DNA of 5,409 nt from Acidobacteriaceae bacterium. GTDB taxonomy: Bacteria > Acidobacteriota > Terriglobia > Terriglobales > Acidobacteriaceae. Made by a program: the position numbers and the translations under genes. Location of the stretch: NCBI GenBank assembly GCA_003152795.1, contig PMBA01000062.1, positions 8,793-14,201 on the forward strand, given 5' to 3'. The notes beneath the pieces were generated by a model. That model was not told the DNA's origin, ran no database searches, and was given only the letters and a program-made list of their open reading frames with translations. Positions within the stretch are counted from its first letter, which is position 1. Each line of letters begins with the position of its first letter. Below, piece by piece: positions 1-5,409 of the stretch.

Positions 1-240
1 ATTGCGCGGGTGGCGCTGGTCCGGAATTTTGAGTTTCGCCTGCCCCTCACCTGGCTGCTCGCGGCTCCGCTTCATATCGACAAAGTGCGAGGACCGAAAA
101 GCTCGGATCTGCTCACCGTCCGGTTACGCCTGCGCTTTAGTCTGTGGCAGAACCACCTGCCCGTGGACGCCTTGCCGGTGGAAGGCTGGATCGACCTGGA
201 GTTGCTGGCGGAAGAGGATCTGCTGGCGTTGGGCGGGTGA
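1..240 (+). CDS. 3' end of an unrecognised protein (partial)
   Basis: The frame is open from the first base of the window and ends in TGA at 238-240, giving about 79 C-terminal residues; the true start lies outside. A GTG at position 10 is in frame but nothing marks it as a start. I do not recognise the family. The visible part alternates hydrophobic and polar residues (for example LTVRLRLRFSLW and then VEGWIDLELL), which suggests beta strands, and it ends in an acidic leucine-rich tail (LELLAEEDLLALGG). No catalytic motif or membrane helix is evident. It is convergent with the next gene and separated from it by a repeat-filled spacer of 108 bp. The competing plus-strand frame starting at position 2 is rich in Cys, Trp and Arg and looks non-coding. 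I am fairly sure this is a real coding end; its function is unknown. Confidence 0.65.
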   Translation: MARVALVRNFEFRLPLTWLLAAPLHIDKVRGPKSSDLLTVRLRLRFSLWQNHLPVDALPVEGWIDLELLAEEDLLALGG

Positions 241-245
241 AAAAA

Positions 246-341
246 GCCAGGTTTCAAAGTTTCAACGAGACCAGGAGGCTGGCGGTCTAAACCGCGACGA
301 ATCATTGAAACCTTGAAACCCTGAGACTTTGAAACCTGGGC
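246..341. repeat. Palindromic intergenic repeat built of TTGAAACC units
   Basis: The spacer between two convergent genes is an imperfect inverted repeat. The left arm CCAGGTTTCAAAGTTTCA (247-264) matches the reverse complement of 322-339 with one mismatch in 18. TTGAAACC occurs directly at 305-312, 313-320 and 329-336, and as GGTTTCAA at 250-257. A smaller inner hairpin (CCAG at 271-274 with CTGG at 279-282) sits in the middle. An RNA copy from either strand could fold, so it may act as a bidirectional transcription end for both genes, though there is no clean U-tract. It is probably one member of a dispersed family. Confidence 0.7.
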
Positions 342-348
342 TCCGTTC

Positions 349-972
349 CTACTGTCCTCCGCTGGCTCCTGTCATCGTCATCGGCCGGTTCAACTCCATC
401 ACCAGCTCTGTGCCAGCCGGCAGCATCGCCGAACGGTGCTTCCCGAGCCAATGCGTGACTGTCGCCGTGGCGCCGACGGCTCCGCCGATGAGCATGCCTT
501 TGCCGCCGCCCACCAGACCGCCGACGAGCATGCCCCCGCCCGTACCTATGCCCACTTCCGTGAGATCTTTGCCGTCGTGGCCCGCGCCCTTGAATTGCCC
601 TTCCGTGTTGACGTCAGTGCCGTGGCCCCTGTTGGTGTCAACCAGCGAAGCATTCAACGCGAACCTGTCTCCATTCGGTAGAACCAGGTTTTCGGGAAAG
701 ATGGCGATCGTGGGCTTGCCGGCAACGCGCCGCGGTTCGGTCGCTTTGGTGACGCGTCCCTCGACCGTGGCGCCGACCGGAATCACGGTTTTCCCGTCCA
801 CCACAACCGGCTCCGTGACTCTCGCCGAGAACGGATCTCCGGCTTTCGAACTGAAGGTCGCCAGCGTGGTTTCGAGTTTCATCTTGACCGCGGTGCCGGT
901 GGGGAGGGCAGTCTGTGCCCAGGCGAAACTTGCGATCAGGATGAGCGATGTCAGCAAAAGTGATTTTTTCAT
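349..972 (-). CDS. Secreted glycine-zipper protein
   Basis: The gene encodes 207 residues. An N-terminal signal peptide (MKKSLLL, hydrophobic to about residue 17, likely cut after A19 in FAWA-Q) sends it out of the cytoplasm. The mature part has a beta-rich segment at about 23-111 with the pattern LPTGTAVKMKLE, then VIPVGATVEGRV, then FPENLVLPNGDRFAL. A very regular glycine zipper follows at 143-167, with Gly at 143, 147, 151, 155, 159, 163 and 167, a pattern typical of membrane-associated or self-packing helices. The C-terminus LPAGTELVMEL (184-194) echoes LPTGTAVKMKL (23-33), suggesting two related beta units around the zipper. I infer an envelope or periplasmic protein; I recognise no named family with certainty and no enzyme motif. 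The start at 972 is chosen because GGAGGT lies 10 bases upstream and the signal peptide begins there. The Pro-rich frame on the opposite strand is its shadow. Confidence 0.85.
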   Translation of the reverse strand: MKKSLLLTSLILIASFAWAQTALPTGTAVKMKLETTLATFSSKAGDPFSARVTEPVVVDGKTVIPVGATVEGRVTKATEPRRVAGKPTIAIFPENLVLPNGDRFALNASLVDTNRGHGTDVNTEGQFKGAGHDGKDLTEVGIGTGGGMLVGGLVGGGKGMLIGGAVGATATVTHWLGKHRSAMLPAGTELVMELNRPMTMTGASGGQ

Positions 973-982
973 GTTAAGTCTT

Positions 983-988
983 ACCTCC
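983..988 (-). promoter_or_regulatory. Shine-Dalgarno site fixing the start of the zipper protein
   Basis: Read on the minus strand, GGAGGT lies 10 bases before the ATG at 972-970. An upstream in-frame TTG at 990-988 overlaps this site and so cannot be the start; the ATG is preferred. Confidence 0.75.
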
Positions 989-1004
989 AAAACTCAATTG
1001 CGCG

Positions 1005-1097
1005 AAACCTTGACCACAAAGGTAACGAAGTTACGCGAAGGAAATTCCTGAGACAGAGACCTTCGTGATACTTCGTGACCTTGGTGGTTCAAGGTTT
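1005..1097. repeat. Palindromic intergenic repeat (CCTTGACCAC type)
   Basis: Left arm 1008-1041 and right arm 1060-1094 are imperfect inverted repeats: 29 of 35 aligned columns agree, with one single-base gap, around an 18-base loop (1042-1059). Similarity continues by a few A/T bases outside the arms. It fills the gap between the 3' end of the redoxin gene and the 5' end of the zipper gene, both on the minus strand. It could form a stable stem in RNA and end or attenuate redoxin transcription before the zipper gene. It resembles REP or MITE-like dispersed palindromes and carries no coding capacity. Confidence 0.75.
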
Positions 1098-1130
1098 TCT
1101 TGCGCCTCGTCAAGAAATTGGTCCCTACTC

Positions 1131-1616
1131 TTACAAAGCTCGTATGACCTCATCCAGCGGCGCTCGGTCGAGCTGGCTGTCGCCGCGATAGATGTAGCGC
1201 ACTATGCCGCCGCGGTCGATTACAAGCGTAGCCGGGTGCGCGATGTTGAATGCGTCGGTACCGAGCGCGTGATGCAGTCCGTAACTCTTTGTCACAGTCC
1301 GATCCTCATCGAGCAGAAAGACGCTGGAGATAGGATGCTTCTCCAGGAATCTTCCCGGCCTCCACACGCCGTCCCGCTTTTCAGCCGCCACGAACGCCAG
1401 ATCCGCCCCCACTGCTTCAATTTCCGCTCTCCGCGACTCGAACTGAGTCATGCGCTTCACGCAGTTCGGTCACCAGGTGCCGCGTAGAAACTCAAGCATC
1501 AGCGCACCCTGCGCCAGCAGGCCACCGAGAGTGAAAGTGCCATCGCGGTTGGCCGCTCCCAGGGAAAAATCCGGCGCTCGCGAACCGATCTCCAGAGTCT
1601 CGGTGCGGTTCCGCAT
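1131..1616 (-). CDS. Selenocysteine-containing redoxin (AhpC/TSA, thioredoxin fold), read through an in-frame UGA
   Basis: Read through the TGA at 1472-1470, this is one continuous 161-residue thioredoxin-fold redoxin, probably a thiol peroxidase or thiol:disulfide oxidoreductase. The N-terminus has the family's G-S-R-A-P-D-F-S-L motif (residues 11-19). The active site is FLRGTW-Sec49-PNC52, where related proteins have W-C-P-x-C. The rest keeps the fold: VFLLDED (99-105), YGLHHALG (112-119), a cis-Pro candidate at P128 in HPATLVID, and the closing strand VRYIYRGD. Cys52 is the only cysteine, so Sec49 and Cys52 would be the sole redox pair. The ATG at 1616 begins just before the conserved domain; its ribosome site is weak. 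No other stop or frameshift occurs in the frame, which ends in TAA. The alternative is a pseudogene by Cys-to-stop mutation; a lone lesion at exactly the catalytic Cys makes that less likely. The genes for selenocysteine synthesis and insertion are not in the window. Confidence 0.82.
1439..1468 (-). promoter_or_regulatory. Candidate bacterial SECIS hairpin downstream of the UGA
   Basis: Two bases after the TGA begins a perfect 7-bp stem, CGAACTG (1468-1462) with CAGTTCG (1445-1439). Beyond a C-U mismatch, two more pairs (G-C and U-A) leave a 10-base apical loop that starts with G. Bacterial SECIS elements lie within the coding region just after the UGA, with a G early in the loop. Here the loop begins 11 bases after the UGA, closer than usual. 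A second possible hairpin with a GGAGA loop (1432-1428, stem TCGC/GCGG) lies about 37 bases downstream. The assignment is inferred, not folded. Confidence 0.45.
1470..1472 (-). other. In-frame TGA, probable selenocysteine codon
   Basis: On the minus strand the codons run CGC GGC ACC TGG TGA CCG AAC (R-G-T-W-stop-P-N), then TGC (C). TGA is codon 49 and replaces the first cysteine of the CxxC motif. TGT or TGC differs from TGA by one base. TGA ends other genes in this window normally, so the code as a whole is not reassigned. Confidence 0.8.
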
Positions 1617-1717
1617 GTTGAGTTCGACTCTAAGCCAGGTGGAAGTCGGGAACAATAACGGACGGGGTTCGGGGATGGGCTTTGAGGAGACAATTCGATG
1701 GGGCGCGTCCCTGCGCA

Positions 1718-1747
1718 CTGACCGCGTCCTTCCACCTCCGATATAAT
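1718..1747 (+). promoter_or_regulatory. Candidate sigma-70 promoter upstream of enolase
   Basis: A perfect TATAAT (1742-1747) stands 18 bases after CTGACC (1718-1723, four of six matches to TTGACA). Transcription would start near 1754, giving the enolase mRNA a leader of about 208 bases that contains the whole inverted repeat at 1800-1881. No better promoter was seen between that repeat and the gene. Confidence 0.45.
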
Positions 1748-1799
1748 TCCGCTTTGCAGCTAGTGTGGCGTTCCGTAAAGGTTGCGGCATGAATCTGCA

Positions 1800-3257
<1,458 letters not shown>

Positions 3258-3275
3258 CTTTCCAGGGAGAGACTT

Positions 3276-3809
3276 ATGAAACGCTTTCTGTTGCTTACGT
3301 GGCTGGTTGTCATCGTAGCTTCCCCGTTGTTTGCCCAGCAAGATTCCAGCGCCCAGAGAAGGCCGCCTTCCGTGGACCAGGTGATGAAGTTTTTCGACAT
3401 TATGCAACTTCGCGAGAAAATGCAGACGATGCTTCAAATGGAGCAGAAGCAGTCGGATGCCATGATCACTGATTTATTCAATAAGCGAATGCCAGACGCG
3501 ACTGCGGCGCAGCGCGCACAGTTCAAGAGCATCGTCAACGACGCAATCAATGGTGTGTTTGTTGACTACCCGATTGATGACATCCTCAGAGATATGGTGC
3601 CGGTTTATCAAAGTCACCTCAGCGAATCCGATTTGAGCGAGATCGTCGCGTTCTATTCCTCTCCTGTCGGACAAAAGGTAATTCGGGAAATGCCAGCCAT
3701 GACGGCGGAGGGTATGCGTGTCTCGCTCGCTCATCTGCAACCCAGGATCGACGCGATGATGAAGACCATGACAGATCGATTGGAAAACATGGCAACCGGC
3801 GGGAAATAG
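3276..3809 (+). CDS. Secreted DUF2059 family protein
   Basis: The product has 177 residues. A signal peptide (MKRFLLLTWLVVIVASPLFA, likely cut after A20) points to the periplasm or outside. Residues 33-75 form amphipathic, Met- and Gln-rich helices (VDQVMKFFDIMQLREKMQTM). Residues about 103-160 match the DUF2059 pattern: MVPVYQSHLSESDLSEIVAFY, then SSPVGQKVIREMPAM. The biochemical function of this helical family is not established. AGGGAGA lies 5 bases before the ATG, supporting the start. The gene begins 18 bp after the enolase stop on the same strand, so it likely shares the eno transcript, though no functional link to glycolysis is evident. No clear terminator follows; the 8-bp palindrome GCAATTGC at 3811 has no T-tract. 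Confidence 0.9.
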   Translation: MKRFLLLTWLVVIVASPLFAQQDSSAQRRPPSVDQVMKFFDIMQLREKMQTMLQMEQKQSDAMITDLFNKRMPDATAAQRAQFKSIVNDAINGVFVDYPIDDILRDMVPVYQSHLSESDLSEIVAFYSSPVGQKVIREMPAMTAEGMRVSLAHLQPRIDAMMKTMTDRLENMATGGK

Positions 3810-3824
3810 TGCAATTGCTGGGGA

Positions 3825-3852
3825 TTGACTAAGTCCATGACTAAGCTATAAT
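3825..3852 (+). promoter_or_regulatory. Promoter and probable operator of the toxin-antitoxin operon
   Basis: TTGACT (3825-3830) and a perfect TATAAT (3847-3852) are 16 bases apart, a strong sigma-70 promoter. The expected start of transcription, about 7 bases after the -10, falls on the A of the antitoxin ATG (3859), so the mRNA appears leaderless, and no Shine-Dalgarno site is present. Between and around the boxes GACTAAG is repeated at 3827-3833 and 3839-3845, 12 bases apart, and GACTAAGTC (3827-3835) is palindromic around its central A. These are plausible operator half-sites for autorepression by the antitoxin, as is usual for such modules. Confidence 0.7.
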
Positions 3853-3858
3853 AAGCCC

Positions 3859-4089
3859 ATGGAAGTCAATATCCACGAGGCCAAAACCCACCTCTCCCGC
3901 CTGCTGGAGCGGGTTGCCATGGGCGAAGAGGTTATCATTGCCAAGGCCGGAACACCCGTGGCCAAGCTGGTGCCTTTAAAAGTTCGCCCGAAGAGGCGCG
4001 TGCTCGGATCGGCGAAGGGAGAATTCACCGTGCCGGAGGATTTCAACGATCCGCTGCCCAAGGAGATTGAGGATCTCTTCTACGAATGA
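3859..4089 (+). CDS. Type II antitoxin, Phd/YefM (VapB-like) family
   Basis: This 76-residue protein should bind and neutralise the VapC toxin encoded just downstream and, as in other Phd/YefM antitoxins, repress its own promoter. The N-terminal DNA-binding and dimer domain is typical: VNIHEAKTHLSRLLERVAMG (3-22), then EEVIIAKAGTPVAKLVPL (23-40). The C-terminal tail (about 44-76, with EFTVPEDFNDPLPKEIEDLF) is acidic and is the expected toxin-wrapping segment. The stop overlaps the toxin start in ATGA (4086-4089), so the two are translationally coupled. The start is fixed because the frame is closed by TGA at 3838-3840 and there is no other start codon between. Confidence 0.93.
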   Translation: MEVNIHEAKTHLSRLLERVAMGEEVIIAKAGTPVAKLVPLKVRPKRRVLGSAKGEFTVPEDFNDPLPKEIEDLFYE

Positions 4090-4469
4090 AAGCGCTTCTC
4101 GATACGCACACATTCTTGTGGGCGATCGCAGAGGAAAGAAAGCTCTCTCGCCGGGCCCAACAAATCTATACCGGTTCGCATGATCTCTACCTGAGTGTCG
4201 CCAGCGTGTGGGAGATTCTGATTAAGGTGCAAGCTGGCAGACTTCCTTTGCCTGAGCCCTCAGGACCGTATCTGGTCAAGAAGCTAGCCCAGAACCGGAT
4301 CGAAGTTCTGCCTATCACGTTGGACCACGCGCTCAGGACTGAATCCTTGCCCCTCCATCATCGCGACCCCTTCGACCGCCTGATCATCGCGCAGAGTATC
4401 GAAGAGGGATGGCCAATCATCACCTCCGATCCTTGGTTCGCGCGTTATCCGGTCGATGTGATCTGGTAA
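4086..4469 (+). CDS. vapC: VapC-type toxin, PIN-domain ribonuclease
   Basis: PIN-domain toxins of this type are metal-dependent RNases that stop translation by cutting tRNA or rRNA; the target here cannot be read from sequence. The 127-residue product has the usual length and acidic active site: Asp6 in LLDTHTFLW, Glu43 in VASVWEILIK, Asp94/Asp97 in HHRDPFDRLIIAQ and Asp115 in ITSDPWF. No key residue is missing, so the toxin should be active and needs its antitoxin. It overlaps the antitoxin gene by 4 bases. It is convergent with dinB, whose stop codon is 54 bp away across a CTCCGTG repeat. The module is self-contained and lies between two glycolysis genes, consistent with acquisition as a cassette. 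Confidence 0.94.
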   Translation: MKALLDTHTFLWAIAEERKLSRRAQQIYTGSHDLYLSVASVWEILIKVQAGRLPLPEPSGPYLVKKLAQNRIEVLPITLDHALRTESLPLHHRDPFDRLIIAQSIEEGWPIITSDPWFARYPVDVIW

Positions 4470-4475
4470 TTCTCT

Positions 4476-4515
4476 TGTTTTTCTCCGTGTCTCCGTGGTG
4501 GATTTTGTCTCGGGA
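4476..4515. repeat. CTCCGTG repeat, copy 1
   Basis: TGTTTTT is followed by two CTCCGTG units, then GTGGATTTTGTCTCGGGAGC. The same element recurs in the same orientation at 5158. It fills the short gap between the convergent vapC and dinB genes. No hairpin or terminator was found in it. Confidence 0.7.
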
Positions 4516-4523
4516 GCTCACAG

Positions 4524-5027
4524 CTAAAATCCCATCGTGTCGTCCGCCGAAGGCCCATAAGTCGCCGGCACCGGCTTTTCATTCAGTCGCAGATACACGC
4601 CGAGCTGCGCGCGATGATGGACCATGTGGTTCAGGAACATCTCGCGGTAGGCGAGAAAGCGCGTCCCATCGAAGATGGGCTTGCCCCCGAAGCTGAGCTT
4701 CCAATTCTGCGTCCAGGCTTCATCCGGTGTGTTCTTGAGCGCAGCCCGCACCTTGGCAGCGCCTTCATCAAGAGCGCTCACCAACTGCGCCGCAGACTCA
4801 AAGGGCAGAGGCTTGTAGCTGCTTTTCGCGAAATCAAGTTCAGGAGTTGTAAGGATCGAGAGGCCAAAGCCGGCCAACTGCGCCACGTGAGGCGCGAGCT
4901 TGTTCAGCGGCATGGATCGGGGATGCGGTGCGAAGTCTTTCTTGTCTTCCGGAACCCGCTCCAGCATGGTGTGCGTCTTTTTCATCTCTTCATCGAATTC
5001 GACTAGAAGAAGTTCACTGATGGGCAT
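4524..5027 (-). CDS. DinB family protein, putative metal-binding four-helix bundle
   Basis: The 167-residue product belongs to the DinB/DinB_2 superfamily, small four-helix bundle proteins that usually bind a metal through three histidines; many are thiol-dependent transferases or have unknown function. Candidate ligands are His47 (NKLAPHVAQLAGF) and His134 with His138 in the diagnostic FLNHMVHHRAQLGVYLRL motif (131-148). The tail PVPATYGPSADD is also typical of the family. There is no signal peptide, so it is cytoplasmic. GGAGG lies 6 bases before the ATG at 5027, a strong ribosome site. The gene is monocistronic and opposite to its neighbours: convergent to vapC and divergent from gpmI. The name reflects family membership; DNA damage induction is not implied, and I saw no LexA-like operator. 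Confidence 0.92.
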   Translation of the reverse strand: MPISELLLVEFDEEMKKTHTMLERVPEDKKDFAPHPRSMPLNKLAPHVAQLAGFGLSILTTPELDFAKSSYKPLPFESAAQLVSALDEGAAKVRAALKNTPDEAWTQNWKLSFGGKPIFDGTRFLAYREMFLNHMVHHRAQLGVYLRLNEKPVPATYGPSADDTMGF

Positions 5028-5055
5028 GTTGATCCTCCGCGATGTAGTAGGCGAC

Positions 5056-5084
5056 AGTATAAGACGCCGAGTTGGCCGGCGGAA
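5056..5084 (-). promoter_or_regulatory. Weak candidate promoter for the dinB-family gene
   Basis: On the minus strand TATACT (5061-5056) lies 17 bases after TTCCGC (5084-5079). The -10 is good and the -35 poor. It would give a leader of about 20 bases containing the GGAGG site. Confidence 0.35.
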
Positions 5085-5117
5085 GCGAATATCCAGCTGC
5101 TCCCGACTGCTCCTGAT

Positions 5118-5146
5118 TTGAAAAGCGGCGTACCCTCCTATAGATT
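5118..5146 (+). promoter_or_regulatory. Candidate promoter for gpmI
   Basis: TTGAAA (5118-5123) and TAGATT (5141-5146) are 17 bases apart; TATAGA at 5139 is an alternative -10 with a 15-base gap. Transcription would begin near 5153, placing the whole CTCCGTG repeat in the gpmI leader. Confidence 0.4.
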
Positions 5147-5157
5147 CATCTTTTACC

Positions 5158-5243
5158 TGTTTTTCTCCGTGTCTCCGTGCCTCCGTGGTGAATTTGTTCT
5201 CGGAAGCGACCAGCCAACAGCCAACAGCCAGGAGCTAAAAGCC
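5158..5243. repeat. CTCCGTG repeat, copy 2, with CAGCCAA tail
   Basis: This is a second, same-strand copy of the element at 4476. It has three CTCCGTG units instead of two, then a similar GTGAATTTGTTCTCGGAAGC. A tail follows with tandem CAGCCAA units (5211-5217 and 5218-5224) and AGGAGCTAAAAGCC, which resembles CAGCTAAAATCC after copy 1. The AGGAG at 5230-5234 is the nearest ribosome-site match for gpmI, 14 bases before its ATG. That spacing is long, but it suggests the repeat may shape gpmI translation. Confidence 0.7.
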
Positions 5244-5248
5244 ATTTT

Positions 5249-5409
5249 ATGTCCCGTCCTAAACCTCTCGTTCTCATCATTCTCGACGGCTGGGGATACC
5301 GGGCCGAAACCAAGGGCAATGCGATCGCGCTCGCCCACAAGCCCATCTACGACCGGCTGCTGCGCGAGTATCCCAACACGCTCATTCACACCAGCGGCCC
5401 CTTTGTCGG
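5249..5409 (+). CDS. gpmI: 2,3-bisphosphoglycerate-independent phosphoglycerate mutase, N-terminus (partial)
   Basis: This is the start of the cofactor-independent mutase that interconverts 3- and 2-phosphoglycerate, the step before enolase. Only 53 codons are present, out of roughly 510-540 usual for the family; the gene continues past the window. The visible part is diagnostic: [13 protein letters not shown] (6-18), where Asp13 is the expected first metal (Mn) ligand of the alkaline-phosphatase-like core, then [19 protein letters not shown] (20-38) and [10 protein letters not shown] (41-50). The catalytic Ser lies just outside the window. The ATG at 5249 gives the normal family N-terminus; AGGAG 14 bases upstream is a distant ribosome site. 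The gene is divergent from the dinB-family gene. Confidence 0.95.
   Translation, partial: MSRPKPLVLIILDGWGYRAETKGNAIALAHKPIYDRLLREYPNTLIHTSGPFV

Noticed and set aside
246..341. CRISPR-like array from repeated TTGAAACC
   Set aside because: Units are only 8 bases, irregularly spaced and inverted as well as direct; there are no spacers and no cas genes.
329..1051. Long plus-strand open frame of 240 codons
   Set aside because: It is antisense to the zipper gene, is a Pro/Ser/Thr-rich low-complexity product, and has no ribosome site; the minus strand has a signal peptide and a strong Shine-Dalgarno site.
1065..1487. Plus-strand open frame over the redoxin gene
   Set aside because: It begins in the palindromic repeat and is a shadow of the conserved redoxin frame.
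1131..1616. Redoxin as a pseudogene or as two separate genes
   Set aside because: The only lesion is a TGA at the catalytic Cys codon; both halves are conserved and in the same frame. A second gene starting at the downstream GTG or ATG would lack half the fold and active site.
3807..3830. Intrinsic terminator after the DUF2059 gene
   Set aside because: The GCAATTGC palindrome is short, has no loop and is not followed by a T-tract.
4470..4523. Terminator between convergent vapC and dinB-family genes
   Set aside because: The CTCCGTG units are direct, not inverted, so they do not form a stem.

Overview
The window looks like chromosomal DNA of a free-living bacterium. Moderate-to-high GC, secreted small proteins with clean signal peptides, a VapBC-type module and intergenic spaces full of palindromic repeats suggest an acidobacterium (Acidobacteriota, Terriglobia-like). 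That placement is an inference from style, not from a marker gene. TGA is an ordinary stop codon here: it ends the first partial gene and the antitoxin gene.

Layout, left to right. Positions 1-240 hold the 3' end of an unrecognised plus-strand gene. A repeat-rich spacer separates it from a convergent minus-strand gene (349-972) for a secreted protein with a striking glycine zipper. A palindromic repeat follows (1005-1097), then a minus-strand thioredoxin-fold redoxin (1131-1616). The redoxin reading frame is interrupted by a single TGA exactly where the first active-site cysteine of a W-C-P-x-C motif belongs. The best explanation is selenocysteine (W-Sec-P-N-C), supported by a hairpin just downstream. 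This is the most interesting feature of the window, and it would be called as two broken ORFs or a pseudogene by ordinary gene callers.

A 345-bp spacer with a candidate promoter and a 31-bp inverted repeat leads to a complete enolase gene (1962-3257). Enolase is followed 18 bp later by a secreted DUF2059 protein, probably in one transcript. Next comes a Phd/VapB-type antitoxin and VapC PIN-domain toxin pair with its own promoter, apparently producing a leaderless transcript. A minus-strand DinB-family protein (4524-5027) is convergent to it. The window ends in the first 53 codons of gpmI, cofactor-independent phosphoglycerate mutase.

Enolase and GpmI catalyse consecutive steps of lower glycolysis (3-phosphoglycerate to 2-phosphoglycerate to phosphoenolpyruvate), so the locus is a glycolytic neighbourhood interrupted by a toxin-antitoxin pair and dinB. 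Most of the larger spacers carry a different repeat family: a TTGAAACC palindrome, a CCTTGACCAC palindrome, a TGTCATCCTGAGCGAAGC inverted repeat, and two direct copies of a CTCCGTG repeat.
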